A stretch of DNA of 64,000 bases from Campylobacter rectus (GCF_004803795.1 NZ_CP012543.1:1488001-1552000); one strand, 5' to 3'. Shown: positions 27,455 to 36,727, counted from the first letter of the stretch. The notes: generated by a model not told the origin, from the sequence alone. Numbers and translations: made by a program.

Positions 27455-27476
27455 AGCCCTTGTTTCGGCAAGGGCT
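27455..27476 (+). terminator. Hairpin after dnaK
   Basis: Stem AGCCCTTG/CAAGGGCT with loop TTTCGG, five bases after the dnaK stop. It lacks a T-run, so it may act as a 3' stabiliser or weak terminator before the second hairpin. Confidence 0.6.
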
Positions 27477-27528
27477 TCAAACGTAAATTTAAGGTTTTAG
27501 CGTTTTTACACGCCCTTAAATTTACCCT

Positions 27529-27555
27529 GCCCGTTAAATTTGACGGGCGGTTTTT
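27529..27555 (+). terminator. Intrinsic terminator of hrcA-grpE-dnaK
   Basis: Stem GCCCGT/ACGGGC with an eight-base loop followed by GGTTTTT and an AT-rich tract. The likely true terminator of the dnaK operon. Confidence 0.7.
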
Positions 27556-27745
27556 ATAATTTTCTTTTAAATTTTATACAATCCTAAATTTAAAAATCTA
27601 TTCAAATTTTACCTCACAAAGCTTTTTTACAAATTTGCCGCCTCGCCGATAAATTTAATTTTAGTCTCGTCTTCCGCGTAATCCTTAATCAAAATCATCC
27701 CTTTAAACGACCGATTTAAATATAATCAAACAAAAAAGGTCTTAA

Positions 27746-28177
27746 ATGTATCTATTTTTCCTGATCGTTCATATTTTGAGCGCCGTCGCCTTCGTCGGTT
27801 ACGTATTTTTCGACGTTTGTATATTTCCGTTTGCTAAAAAGCACATAGACGAGGATACGCTCGCTCGCGTCAAAAAAGCCTACACCAAAGGTAGCGCAAA
27901 GGTTTTCGGCACGGCGTTTTTGTTGCTGATTATCAGCGGCGCTTATATGGCGAAGGATTATTTTGGCGGCGAGAACGGATGGCTGGATGGCCCATTTCAA
28001 ATTTTACTCGCGACCAAGATCGGCGTGCTGGGGTTAATGTACCTAATCACGGCGATATCGCTCTTTTTCGTCTATAAGCTCAAAAAGCCCGATCCCTTCG
28101 GCAAATACTCGCATATCATCGCCCTTGTTTTGTGCGCTATAATCATCGTTTTGGCCAAAGTTATGTGGAGAGTTTAG
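27746..28177 (+). CDS. Four-helix membrane protein, CopD-like
   Basis: 143 residues with four hydrophobic helices (about 1-22, 52-68, 85-107, 121-140). Motifs IVHILSAVAFVGYVFFD, GAYMA and LATKIGVLGLMYLI recall CopD/DUF2269-type small membrane proteins with a haem- or copper-binding histidine in the first helix (H9), but the similarity is loose. Function unknown. Convergent with the next gene, sharing a bidirectional terminator. Confidence 0.6.
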   Translation: MYLFFLIVHILSAVAFVGYVFFDVCIFPFAKKHIDEDTLARVKKAYTKGSAKVFGTAFLLLIISGAYMAKDYFGGENGWLDGPFQILLATKIGVLGLMYLITAISLFFVYKLKKPDPFGKYSHIIALVLCAIIIVLAKVMWRV

Positions 28178-28178
28178 T

Positions 28179-28220
28179 AAAATTTAGAGCACTTAACGCT
28201 CTAAATTTTGTCTTTTTTCT
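28179..28220. terminator. Bidirectional terminator
   Basis: Twelve-base stem AAAATTTAGAGC/GCTCTAAATTTT with loop ACTTAAC, followed by a T-rich run on the plus strand and A-rich start giving T-rich on the minus strand. It serves the convergent genes ending at 28177 and 28193; the stop codon of the latter lies in the loop. Confidence 0.75.
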
Positions 28221-29008
28221 TGAGTTTGACTTAAATTTAGCGTATCGTCACCAAATAAATCTTTAAAAAATCCTTCCTTAAAGCCCCCGGCCGGCAAATA
28301 CATATATCTTAGTAGTCCAAATAGCTCCGAGCCCACAAATCCGTTTTTGCGCGCTTCGGCTTTTAAAAGCATTTTCGTAAGAGCATCCTTATCCATCCTT
28401 TTATCGCCAAATATCTCATAAGTATAGAGCATATCGGCAGGTAGCAACCTTTGAAGCAAAAAAGCATTCAAGCACGAATCGTCATCTCTTGAATACGTGT
28501 TACCGTCTCTTATAAAAAGTTCATTTTTCTTAAAAACGCAATCCGTAAAAGAAGCCAGTTGCTCGGCTCTTATATAATTTAAAATTTCCTCATCATTACG
28601 ATTTTTCATTTTGTAAGAATATTCCAAAATATACTTTGTTTTATCGTTAATTTTTTTTATAATATCCTCACCTTTTTCTTTATCAAAGCGATCAACAAAC
28701 CGAAAATATTGTTTTTCTGCCTTTACTTGATCCTTAACCACGCCTACGCCAAACCAATATAAATAGCCTAAATCGTAGCACGCATACGGCACGCCTTTTT
28801 GGCAATAAATTTGCAAGTCGCTCGCGTATTTTTCAAAGTTATGCGCTTCAAAATCCCTGCCGCTACCCGCGCCGTTTAAGTATTCTTTTAAAAGAGCGTT
28901 GTAGCTAGCCGTGTTTATAGGTGCAGAGGTATCGCTCGCAAACGTCGCGCCAACCGCCAAAATCGCCCAAGCAAAGCCGCAAAGCGTAAATTTTAAAATT
29001 TTATTCAT
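28193..29008 (-). CDS. Exported protein with a Sel1-like repeat
   Basis: 271 residues. Signal peptide (MNKILKFTLCGFAWAILAVGATFA), then a mature part with one Sel1/TPR-like unit (PYACYDLGYLYWFGVGVVKDQVKAEKQY). The remainder has no recognised domain; cysteines at about 73, 77, 156 and 179 may form disulfides in the periplasm. It lies 13 bases downstream of the lipoprotein gene on the same strand. Possibly an envelope-stress or scaffolding protein, but this is a guess. Confidence 0.65.
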   Translation of the reverse strand: MNKILKFTLCGFAWAILAVGATFASDTSAPINTASYNALLKEYLNGAGSGRDFEAHNFEKYASDLQIYCQKGVPYACYDLGYLYWFGVGVVKDQVKAEKQYFRFVDRFDKEKGEDIIKKINDKTKYILEYSYKMKNRNDEEILNYIRAEQLASFTDCVFKKNELFIRDGNTYSRDDDSCLNAFLLQRLLPADMLYTYEIFGDKRMDKDALTKMLLKAEARKNGFVGSELFGLLRYMYLPAGGFKEGFFKDLFGDDTLNLSQTQEKRQNLER

Positions 29009-29021
29009 CTAGCACCCCACC

Positions 29022-29423
29022 CTATTTCTCGCCGCAGTCAAATATCTGCGCGCGCACGCGGTAGCTATTTACATAAACGGCATTTTGCGGGCACCTGGTC
29101 GGCCTGCCCCGCTCGCCGTAGCAAAGCGCCCACTCGTCTAATATATAAAGAGTTATGCGTTTGCCCGCGCCCACGACGGCGACGGCTTCGTTTCTTAGGT
29201 CGTTTAGCGCGCCTTTTCTCACCTGCTCCAAAGTCGCTGCGGCGTATCCGGTCGCGTCGTCGCTACCCTCGGCTTCACCCAAAACCTTGCAGTTATACGG
29301 CGTATCGCGAACCTCGGTGATACCGCGAGCGCTTGCGTCCAGCGGCTTTGGCAAAAACATAGGCGCGCCGCATCCGCCAAGTAACGCAACCGCGCAAACT
29401 AATGTCAAATTTGATATTTTCAT
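29022..29423 (-). CDS. DUF4156-type lipoprotein
   Basis: 133 residues. Lipoprotein signal with lipobox LGGC (C18). The mature part YNCKVLGEAEG, GALNDLRNEAV and ALCYGERGRPTRCPQ resembles the DUF4156 family (E. coli YjeI-like outer-membrane lipoproteins). Four mature cysteines are probably paired. AAGGAAAG precedes the ATG. Function unknown. Confidence 0.7.
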   Translation of the reverse strand: MKISNLTLVCAVALLGGCGAPMFLPKPLDASARGITEVRDTPYNCKVLGEAEGSDDATGYAAATLEQVRKGALNDLRNEAVAVVGAGKRITLYILDEWALCYGERGRPTRCPQNAVYVNSYRVRAQIFDCGEK

Positions 29424-29876
29424 CTTCTTTCCTTGAAATAAATTTTGCGAATATTATATTTCCAAAAAAAGTAAGGTAAATTTGGCTTAAATTTTAAAAT
29501 TTGCGAGACGAATTTGGCAAATTTAATCGTCTATAAAAAATCTTTATGCTATCGTTACGAGAATTGTAATTCGCGTTAAATTTGACAAATTTGACGCAGG
29601 CGAAAATCGGTCGCCTAGAGCGGAGCCGCGTATAGCGAAGCTTAAATTTGAGCAAATCTAAGCGGCTAAGATCAAAAAATAAAATTTTAACAAGCCGGTT
29701 AATTTTTTGCGCTTTCGACGGAGACTAAATTTACGCCCGTCATCGGCAGAAAAACGGTAAAATTTAAGCAAAAATCAAACGGCCGAATTTGCGTCAACCG
29801 CGCGCCCAAAAAAGATAAAAGCCAAACGTCAAAAAACAAAAAAGTAAAATTTAAAAAACAAAGAAAGGAAAGCTAA
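29424..29876. other. Intergenic upstream of pycA
   Basis: About 450 bases between divergent genes; no gene seen. AAATTT-rich throughout, ending with AAAGGAAAG, the ribosome site for pycA. Confidence 0.55.
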
Positions 29877-31340
29877 GTGATACATAAAATTTTGATCGCA
29901 AACCGCGGAGAGATCGCCGTTCGCGTGATCCGCGCCTGCAAGGATCTACACATCAAAAACGTCGCTATCTACACCAAGCCCGACCAGAACTGCCTGCACG
30001 TCAAAATAGCCGACGAGGCCTACCAGATCGGTATCGACCCGATCAAGGGCTACCTGGACGCCAAGCGCATCGTCGAGGTCGCAAAGGCTTGCGGCGCGGA
30101 CGCGATACATCCGGGCTACGGATTTTTGAGCGAAAACTACGAATTCGCCAAAGAGGTCGAGGACGCGGGACTGGTTTTCATCGGGCCTACCGCCGACGTC
30201 ATCCGCAAAATGGGCAACAAAAATATCGCCCGCTATCTGATGAATAAAAACGGCATCCCTATCGTGCCCGGCACCGAAAAGCTAAACAACGAAACGATAG
30301 AAAATATCAAACTATACGCCGAGCGCATCGGCTATCCCGTCATCCTAAAAGCCAGCGGCGGCGGCGGCGGACGCGGCATCCGCGTGGTGTGGAAAGAAGA
30401 GGAGCTGGAATCCAGCCTTGAAAGCTGCAAGCGCGAAGCCAAGGCGTTTTTTAACAACGACGAAGTTTTTATGGAAAAATACGTCGTAAATCCGCGCCAC
30501 ATCGAGTTTCAGATTTTAGGCGACAAATACGGCAACATCATCCACCTGTGCGAACGCGACTGCTCGATTCAGCGCCGCCACCAAAAGATCCTCGAGATAG
30601 CGCCTAGTCCGACGATGAGCGAAAGTCTGCGAAAGAGTATGGGCGTGACCGCAGTCGCCGCGGCAAAGGCCGTAAACTACACCAACGCCGGCACTGTCGA
30701 GTTTTTGCTCGATGATTATAACAACTTTTATTTTATGGAGATGAACACCCGTATCCAAGTCGAACACGGTGTGACCGAGGAGATCACGGGCGTGGATCTC
30801 ATCGTGCGCCAGATCCGCATCGCGGCGGGTGAAATCCTAGATATGGAGCAAAGCGACGTCATCACGCAAGGCTTTGCGATCGAGGCGCGTATCACCGCCG
30901 AGGATGCGTGGCAAAATTTCATCCCAAGCCCGGGCGAGATCAGCGGCTACTACCCCGCTCTAGGCCCTTCCGTTCGCGTGGATAGCCATCTATATAAAGA
31001 CTATCAGATACCGCCGTTTTACGATAGCTTGCTAGCTAAACTCATCGTGCGCGCCCCTAGCTACGATCTAGCCGTAAATAAACTAAAACGCGCGCTGGAT
31101 GAATTTACGATCGAAGGCAGCGTCAAAACCACGATCCCGTTTTTGCTCAGCATCAGCAAGGAGCGCGACTTTAGGCGAGGATTTTTCGATACGTCCTACG
31201 TCGAAAATAAGATGCCCTCTCTGTTAGAAAAGATGAAAACCAAAGACAACGAGGACAACGAAGAGGTGATCGCCGCCATCGCCGCCGCGATACAAAGAGT
31301 AAAAGACGCTAGAAAACTAAAGGAGCACGCGGATGAATGA
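29877..31340 (+). CDS. pycA: Pyruvate carboxylase subunit A (biotin carboxylase)
   Basis: ATP-grasp biotin carboxylase, 487 residues. ILIANRGEIAVRVIRACKDL, HPGYGFLSEN, ASGGGGGRGIRVV (glycine-rich ATP loop) and FMEMNTRIQVEH are all present. The length, longer than typical AccC (about 445), and the downstream genes match C. jejuni pycA (Cj1037c), the anaplerotic two-subunit pyruvate carboxylase, rather than accC. The C-terminal extension (about 455-487) is Lys/Glu-rich. The biotinyl subunit is not in the window. GTG start behind GGAAAG; overlaps the next gene by eight bases. Confidence 0.88.
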   Translation: MIHKILIANRGEIAVRVIRACKDLHIKNVAIYTKPDQNCLHVKIADEAYQIGIDPIKGYLDAKRIVEVAKACGADAIHPGYGFLSENYEFAKEVEDAGLVFIGPTADVIRKMGNKNIARYLMNKNGIPIVPGTEKLNNETIENIKLYAERIGYPVILKASGGGGGRGIRVVWKEEELESSLESCKREAKAFFNNDEVFMEKYVVNPRHIEFQILGDKYGNIIHLCERDCSIQRRHQKILEIAPSPTMSESLRKSMGVTAVAAAKAVNYTNAGTVEFLLDDYNNFYFMEMNTRIQVEHGVTEEITGVDLIVRQIRIAAGEILDMEQSDVITQGFAIEARITAEDAWQNFIPSPGEISGYYPALGPSVRVDSHLYKDYQIPPFYDSLLAKLIVRAPSYDLAVNKLKRALDEFTIEGSVKTTIPFLLSISKERDFRRGFFDTSYVENKMPSLLEKMKTKDNEDNEEVIAAIAAAIQRVKDARKLKEHADE

Positions 31341-31554
31341 TTTTTTCGATAGCTTAAAGGATATAAAAAAAGAGCTGCAAAAGGAGCAAAATGCAAATTT
31401 GAGCTCAAATTCAGCCGCCAAAAATGCCGCAAAGCAAAATTTAAAGCCCGAGTCAAAAACCTTCAGCAAAGAAGAAGCTATCGCGCACAAAGAGCAAAAT
31501 TTGCAGGGCGAGTTTCTAGCCTACGTCAAGGACGCGGATATCAAAAAGTGCTAG
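31333..31554 (+). CDS. Small charged hypothetical protein
   Basis: 73 residues, highly charged and low-complexity, predicted helical (FFDSLKDIKKELQKEQ). No domain. It sits between pycA and bpt, overlapping both, exactly where C. jejuni has a similar small gene (from memory Cj1036c). A real gene by position; role unknown. Confidence 0.6.
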   Translation: MNDFFDSLKDIKKELQKEQNANLSSNSAAKNAAKQNLKPESKTFSKEEAIAHKEQNLQGEFLAYVKDADIKKC

Positions 31555-32270
31555 TCGTGCCGTTTTCCACCCTGCCTAGCCCCTGCCCCTACCTCAAGGA
31601 TAGGGACTCGCGTATGGAGTATCGCTACGTAGACGGCTGCGACTTTGCCGTAAACGACGCTCTGGCTAGGCGCGGCTTTAGGCGCTTTGGCAAATATTTC
31701 TCCAAGCCAAACTGCGCGGGTTGCAGCGAGTGCGTAAATATCAGGGTCGATGCGCTAAATTTTAAATTTAACAAATCCGCCCGCCGCACGATACGCAAAA
31801 ACGAAAACACCAAAATCATCCTCACAAAGCCGCTCATAGACGACGCGCACGTGGCGCTATACAAAAAATATCATAAATTTATGCAGCAAAAGCGCGAGTG
31901 GAAGTACTACGAGCTGGACTTTCGCCGCTACTACGAGCTCTACGTCGCGGGGCACGCGGAGTTTGGCAAGGAGATTGCGTATTTTGTAGGCGGCCGTCTC
32001 ATCGGCGTCGATCTCGTCGATATCCTTAGCGACGGTATCTCGGCGGTTTATTGCTATTACGACCCGGATTTTGCGGATCTTAGCATCGGCAGATACTCGC
32101 TCTATCAGCAAATTTTACTAGCTAGGCAGCTAAATTTGCGCTGGATATATCTAGGCTACTACGTCAAAGACTGCCCTAGCCTAGCCTACAAGGCGGACTA
32201 CAAGCCATACGAGCACCTGTGCGAATACGTTCCGTTAGACGAAACGCCCGTGTGGGAAAAAGCGGAATAA
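31548..32270 (+). CDS. bpt: Aspartate/glutamate leucyltransferase (Bpt)
   Basis: Transfers leucine from Leu-tRNA to proteins with N-terminal Asp or Glu, marking them for ClpS/ClpAP degradation (N-degron pathway). 240 residues. CPYLKDRDSRMEYRYVDG, RRFGKYFSKPNCAGCSECVNIRVD (with CxxC) and the C-terminal GYYVKDCPSLAYKADYKPYE typical of ATE/Bpt are present. GTG start overlaps the previous gene by seven bases; an ATG start is not available near the N-terminus. Confidence 0.9.
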   Translation: MLVVPFSTLPSPCPYLKDRDSRMEYRYVDGCDFAVNDALARRGFRRFGKYFSKPNCAGCSECVNIRVDALNFKFNKSARRTIRKNENTKIILTKPLIDDAHVALYKKYHKFMQQKREWKYYELDFRRYYELYVAGHAEFGKEIAYFVGGRLIGVDLVDILSDGISAVYCYYDPDFADLSIGRYSLYQQILLARQLNLRWIYLGYYVKDCPSLAYKADYKPYEHLCEYVPLDETPVWEKAE

Positions 32271-32305
32271 AAAATGCTTTCAAATGCGTTTTATAAAGGC
32301 AAAAT

Positions 32306-33121
32306 TTGATAAAAGTAAGTCAAAATCTAGAATCTCTAAGCATAGAAACCTCGGACGTCGATCTGTTTTTCGAGCTGCAAGCGCTCATAAAGCGAAACTT
32401 CGCCAAGACGCTGGGGCAAAAAGGCAAAGTGATGTCGTTTTACGACGAAAACGAGAAGGTTCAGCGCAAATATTTCGTCAAATTTCTAAAAAAACTCTGC
32501 CAAAGATACGAGCTAAAAAACGTAAATTTAAACTTTGCCGAGTATAAAACCATCAAACTCCACTACATCCAACCAAACTCGCTAAAAGCCATGGTTTTCG
32601 TCGATGTCGCCTTCGTGCGAGGCGGCGCGATATTTAGCTTCGATCGCTCAAACGAAGCCTTCATCTCGCACATCATTAGGGGTTTTGAGTCAAAGCAAAT
32701 TTTATCCGCCGAGGGTCAAATCGCCCTAAATATCGCAAACTTGGGCGATTGCGCGCGCTTAGAAGAGCTGTTTAACAAAAGCGAATATATGAAATTTTCG
32801 ATCATCTTTAACTATAACGAAGAGGAATTTGAAAAATTTAAAAAACGCATCAAAATCTACGCCAAGAAAAACGAGGCCAAATTTGCTGCTCTTGCTAGCC
32901 TTTTTGAGGATCATTTCACGGTGCTTGGATGTGATAAAAACGATAGCTTCGAGGAGGTGCGAAACCGCTACCTGGAGCTGGTTAAAGCCTATCATCCCGA
33001 CTTTCACGCCGCGCTTAGCCCCGAGCTTTTGGACGAGTGCAAAACGCAGTTTCAGCGTATCCAAAACGCCTACGAGAGCTTGAAGCCGTATTTTAAGGAG
33101 CTTGAGGCGGGAGCGGAGTAA
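32306..33121 (+). CDS. Protein with C-terminal J domain
   Basis: 271 residues. The last 65 residues form a DnaJ-type domain (FTVLGCDKNDSFEEVRNRYLELV, then AYHPDFH with the HPD triad, FQRIQNAYESL). The N-terminal 200 residues have no recognised domain. It should stimulate an Hsp70, presumably DnaK of this window. TTG start behind AAAGGC, 35 bases after bpt; the homologue follows bpt in C. jejuni (from memory Cj1034c). Confidence 0.82.
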   Translation: MIKVSQNLESLSIETSDVDLFFELQALIKRNFAKTLGQKGKVMSFYDENEKVQRKYFVKFLKKLCQRYELKNVNLNFAEYKTIKLHYIQPNSLKAMVFVDVAFVRGGAIFSFDRSNEAFISHIIRGFESKQILSAEGQIALNIANLGDCARLEELFNKSEYMKFSIIFNYNEEEFEKFKKRIKIYAKKNEAKFAALASLFEDHFTVLGCDKNDSFEEVRNRYLELVKAYHPDFHAALSPELLDECKTQFQRIQNAYESLKPYFKELEAGAE

Positions 33122-33231
33122 ATTTGATTTTTCAAATTTGAACAAATTTGACGCTAAATCAAATTTGCGTTTTGGCCCCGCGGGCAAAATTTTGGTTTTA
33201 ACGTCCGAATTTAACTAAATCGGAGACGACG

Positions 33232-33838
33232 TTGCAAGAAAATTTTTTTATATAGATACTACAAAACCCACAATAAAATCACAATACACATTATTGCTGC
33301 TATCTATTTGATATTTGCCTTGGGAATTTTTATTATCCCGAGCGATATCCTTTCTCGCTACGAGATTTGCCGCGAGTTCGTAAATTTTATGAAGCAATAC
33401 TTTCCGAATATCCAAATTTTTAGCGACGTGAGCCCGTTTAAGCAGGAAATCGAGTTTTACGCGAGCTATATGTGGGTGCTAGGGTTGATTTTATCCGCAG
33501 ATATGGTGTTTTACGCAACTTGTTGCTATACGGTACTTTACCGCCAAGACAAAGAGTTGCAAGAAAAGGTAAAAAGTTTTGGCCTGCCGCTATTGGTTTT
33601 TGCTTTTGGGCTTAGTATATTTTCTATATACGTGTATTATACGGGCTATATCGTCACGGATGGCGTTACTTTTATGGCATGGGATATTACGATAGATTTT
33701 GCGACAAAATTTGAGATATTTCAGTATATATCGCTTTTTCAACTTGTCTTTATGTTTGGGATAGCCATGTTTATTGCACTATTTTATACCTTACTGCATA
33801 AAATTTTCAGCAAAGGAAGCCGAAACGACCAAATTTAA
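33232..33838 (+). pseudogene. Four-helix membrane protein, frame broken at T7
   Basis: From 33308 a 176-residue membrane protein is open, with hydrophobic segments including IFALGIFIIPSDIL, SYMWVLGLILSADMVFYAT, FGLPLLVFAFGLSIFSIYVY and YISLFQLVFMFGIAMFIALFY. Its frame stays open back to about 33212 without any ATG/GTG/TTG, giving YRYYKTHNKITIHIIAAIYL before the first helix. One frame over, TTG at 33232 is preceded by CGGAG and reads QEN into a run of seven T (33243-33249), then stops at 33253. With six T the two parts join as MQENFLYRYYKTHNKI. So the gene is off as read, either phase-variable, decayed, or a sequencing error. Internal TTG at 33308 would give only a shortened product. Family not recognised. 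Confidence 0.6.
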
Positions 33839-33934
33839 AATCGCAAGCCTTGCCGTCAAAAGCTCGCTTAAATTTAAAATTTACGCTCAAATTTGCGTCG
33901 CTTGGCAAATTTGCCCCGCTCCAAGCGTCAGATT

Positions 33935-35197
33935 TTACTTACCTGATTGCAGCAGATAGGTCTTTTTGCGCTCGCTGGAGCTGCCGATATTTAGCGCGAG
34001 GCGGTATTTGGTTATCGTGCGGCGGACGACCTCGACGTTAAATTCCTTCTTTATAAACTCCAAAATTTTTAGATCGCTAAGCGGCTTGGCGGGATTTTCG
34101 TTTCGGACGAGATTTGCCACGAAATCCTTGATGGCCTTGTTTGAGACGTCCTCGTCGATCGCGGCGGAGAAAAAGCTCTTTATAGGCACGAGCCCGCGCG
34201 AGCACTCTAGGTATTTGTTTGAGATGCCGCGCGAGATGGTCGACGGGTTTCGCCCCAGATCCTCGGCGATGTCCTTTAGGCGCATAGGCTTGATGTCGCC
34301 GCCGAAAAAGTAATCATACTGATACTCCACTAGCATGAGGGCGATCTTGCGCAGCGTGGCTTTTCGCATATCAAGCGCGTCTATGAGGTCTTTTGCCTCT
34401 TTTACGCGCGAGGCGACGAAGCTCTCTTTTTCGTCCAGCCCATCCACGTCGATGACGATCTCGGGGTAAAAGTCATCATTGATACGCACCTCGATGCCGC
34501 CCGAGCTCGTGTCTATGACGATGTCGGGGATGATCGCCGCAGCCTCGCTCATATACTCGATCGCGGGTGGATTTTTTAGCCTCTTGATGACGGCGAGAGC
34601 TTCGTTATAGAGCGGGATTTTGCGCATTTGGGAGAGGTTTTCGAAATTTAACGCAAGCTTTTTAGCGCTTTCAAAGAGCTTCTCGTCCAAATTTAGCTCC
34701 TCAAGCTGAAACAAAAAGCTCTCTTTGTAGTCCTTTGCGCCGATGCCAGCGGGCTCGAGGTAGGCAAACCGCTTTCGCACCGACTCGATCTCCGCCTCGC
34801 TAAATTCGTCAAAGGCTTCGGGCTCGTAGTAGCCCTCCTCGTTTATGCACTCGATTATTTTCATCGCGATTTTTTGGGATTTTTCGGTCGGAAACAGCGG
34901 CTTATCTATCTGCTCGATTAGCTTGTCATAAAGCCCCGTTTTAGCCACACTAAAGCTTTCGATATTGTCGGTTACGCTGTTTTTTGATATTTCTTTGAAA
35001 AAGTTTTTCTCTTTTTTGGATGGCGCAGCGCTGGGTAGCTCGCTTAAATTTCGCTGCTGCACGCTAGCAAACGGATTATCCGCTAAAAACGGCTCAAGCG
35101 TCTCCTTTAGCTCCTCGACGCTGCTGCTAAGTATCGGCAGCCACGAGCGCAACGTGTGCGAGAGCTTATTTTTGGGAGCTTGAGTTTGCTTTAGCAT
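33935..35197 (-). CDS. rpoN: RNA polymerase sigma-54 factor
   Basis: Directs transcription of the sigma-54 class of flagellar genes in Campylobacter, activated by FlgR (established knowledge). 420 residues, a little short. Region I (LKQTQAPKNKLSHTLRSWLPIL) is only lightly Gln-rich. The core-binding region is in the middle, then a helix-turn-helix (IAEDLGRNPSTISRGISNKYL). The RpoN box is VRRTITKYR, conserved with the family ARRTVAKYR. Its ATG overlaps the lptB stop by one base. Confidence 0.95.
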   Translation of the reverse strand: MLKQTQAPKNKLSHTLRSWLPILSSSVEELKETLEPFLADNPFASVQQRNLSELPSAAPSKKEKNFFKEISKNSVTDNIESFSVAKTGLYDKLIEQIDKPLFPTEKSQKIAMKIIECINEEGYYEPEAFDEFSEAEIESVRKRFAYLEPAGIGAKDYKESFLFQLEELNLDEKLFESAKKLALNFENLSQMRKIPLYNEALAVIKRLKNPPAIEYMSEAAAIIPDIVIDTSSGGIEVRINDDFYPEIVIDVDGLDEKESFVASRVKEAKDLIDALDMRKATLRKIALMLVEYQYDYFFGGDIKPMRLKDIAEDLGRNPSTISRGISNKYLECSRGLVPIKSFFSAAIDEDVSNKAIKDFVANLVRNENPAKPLSDLKILEFIKKEFNVEVVRRTITKYRLALNIGSSSERKKTYLLQSGK

Positions 35198-35925
35198 TAT
35201 TCTACAAATTTAAACTCTTCGCCCAGATAGTGGGTGCGCACGAGTTTGTTGTTCGCGACTTCGTTCGCGCTGCCGCTAGCTAGCAGGCTGCCGTCCTTGA
35301 TCACGTAGGCTCGGTCGCAGATAGCTAGCGTCTCGCGGACGTTGTGGTCGGTGATGAGCACGCCGATGCCGAGCTTTTTTAGATCTCGAACGATACTTTG
35401 TATGTCGCTAACGGCGATCGGATCGACGCCGGCAAAAGGCTCATCCAGGAGCAAAAATTTAGGCGTAATGATGAGGCTTCTAGCGATCTCACAGCGTCTG
35501 CGCTCGCCACCGCTTAGGCTCACGCCCTTTCGCAGGCGTATCGGCTCGATATTTAGCAAATTTAGCATTTCATTTACTTTTTTCTCGCGAACGGCTTCGT
35601 CTTTATATAAGATCTCGGCGCCGAGCAGTAAATTTTCCTCGACGGAGAGATCTTTAAATATACTTGATTCTTGCGGTAGATAGCCGATCCCCATATGCGC
35701 GCGCTTGTGTAGCGGCACCTTCGTCACGTCCGCGCCGTCTAAAAACACGCTGCCGCTAGTTGGCGAGATGAGTCCGCAGATCATATAAAACGTCGTCGTT
35801 TTACCAGCGCCGTTTGGCCCCAGAAGGCCCACTACCTCGCCGCTTTTGACCTCCAGCGAGATGCCTTTTATGATGTTTGTTTTTTTGATCGTTTTTTGTA
35901 AATCTTTTACTTCTAATTTATGCAC
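35197..35925 (-). CDS. lptB: LPS export ABC transporter ATPase LptB
   Basis: ATPase of the LptB2FG extractor that moves lipooligosaccharide from the inner membrane to the Lpt bridge. 242 residues. Walker A GPNGAGKTT, Q-loop LPQESSIF, signature LSGGERRR, Walker B FLLLDEPFAG and the switch His (LITDHNVRET). The adjacency to rpoN is a widespread lptB hallmark. Overlaps tsaE by eight bases. Confidence 0.94.
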   Translation of the reverse strand: MHKLEVKDLQKTIKKTNIIKGISLEVKSGEVVGLLGPNGAGKTTTFYMICGLISPTSGSVFLDGADVTKVPLHKRAHMGIGYLPQESSIFKDLSVEENLLLGAEILYKDEAVREKKVNEMLNLLNIEPIRLRKGVSLSGGERRRCEIARSLIITPKFLLLDEPFAGVDPIAVSDIQSIVRDLKKLGIGVLITDHNVRETLAICDRAYVIKDGSLLASGSANEVANNKLVRTHYLGEEFKFVE

Positions 35926-36319
35926 CGTAAACCTCGTATTTTCGCCCTTTTTGGCTAGGCGAGATGACTACCTTGACGCATTTTTCGCCCAAATTTGCCA
36001 GCGCCTTTTCCAGTCGCTCGTCGCCCCACTCTACCAGGTGAAGCCCCTCCTCTAGCAAATTTTCAAAAAGTCCATTTTGTAAAATCGCGTCAAGTCCGTT
36101 TTGATAGATATCGTAGTGATAAATTTTATCTCCGTAGCTTTGCATGACCGAAAACGTAGGCGAAGTAACCTCCGTATCAATGCCGCGAGCCTTTACGATG
36201 GCTTTAACTAGCGTCGTTTTGCCGCTAGCTAAATTTCCCTGCAAGATAACGACGCCGCTTTGGGGTAAAATTTTTACCACCTCGCTAAGCTCGCCAAGTC
36301 CCAAATTTAGCTCTATCAT
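35918..36319 (-). CDS. tsaE: tRNA t6A37 biosynthesis ATPase TsaE
   Basis: Partner of TsaB/TsaD in N6-threonylcarbamoyladenosine synthesis. 133 residues from MIELNLGLG: Walker A LQGNLASGKTTLVKAI, VTSPTFSVMQSYG and HYDIYQ, LVEWGDERLEKAL. The frame is open upstream to 36394, but the start at 36319 overlaps the S4 gene's stop by four bases and matches family length. Confidence 0.92.
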   Translation of the reverse strand: MIELNLGLGELSEVVKILPQSGVVILQGNLASGKTTLVKAIVKARGIDTEVTSPTFSVMQSYGDKIYHYDIYQNGLDAILQNGLFENLLEEGLHLVEWGDERLEKALANLGEKCVKVVISPSQKGRKYEVYGA

Positions 36320-36579
36320 AGCTCTTTTACGTATAGCGCTTGGGCTGATTTTGGGATGCTTTTGGTCTCCGGGATCGCCAGCACCTCGTAGCACGCCTCT
36401 CTCGTTAAAAATTTAATCGTTATCACGTCGCCGATCTTAACCTCTTTGGCCGGTTTGGCGACGACGCCGTTTACGCTCACGACGCCGCTTTTACACATGT
36501 CTTCGCTGACTGCGCGCCTTTTTGTGATATTTACGGTATTTAAAAATTTATCTACTCTCATGGCGGCGATTTTAGCCAA
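36316..36579 (-). CDS. S4-domain RNA-binding protein (HslR-like)
   Basis: 87 residues: MRVDKFLNTVNITKRRAVSEDMCKSGVVSVNGVVAKPAKEVKIGDVI is a single S4 RNA-binding domain, as in Hsp15/HslR or RqcP, which act on stalled 50S-peptidyl-tRNA complexes. First residues MAKIAA precede a second ATG (MRVDKF, 36561), which may be the true start. First gene of the S4-tsaE-lptB-rpoN operon, divergent from argG. Confidence 0.85.
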   Translation of the reverse strand: MAKIAAMRVDKFLNTVNITKRRAVSEDMCKSGVVSVNGVVAKPAKEVKIGDVITIKFLTREACYEVLAIPETKSIPKSAQALYVKEL

Positions 36580-36727
36580 ATTTGGCTTAAATTTTTAATT
36601 CCTCGTCATCGCATATTAAATTTAATGTAAATTTGACGTTTAGTGCACGCGATTTTAGCGGAAATATTTATAACAAATTAATCAAATTTGGCTAAAATAC
36701 GCGTCATCTCAATATAAAGGATAGAGA

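Noticed and set aside
29877-31340. Assignment of the biotin carboxylase as accC
   Set aside because: Length of 487 with a C-terminal extension and the bpt/J-domain neighbourhood point to pycA, though the two cannot be told apart with full certainty by eye.
36320-36394. N-terminal extension of TsaE
   Set aside because: It would lie inside the S4 gene; the start at 36319 gives the normal four-base overlap and family length.
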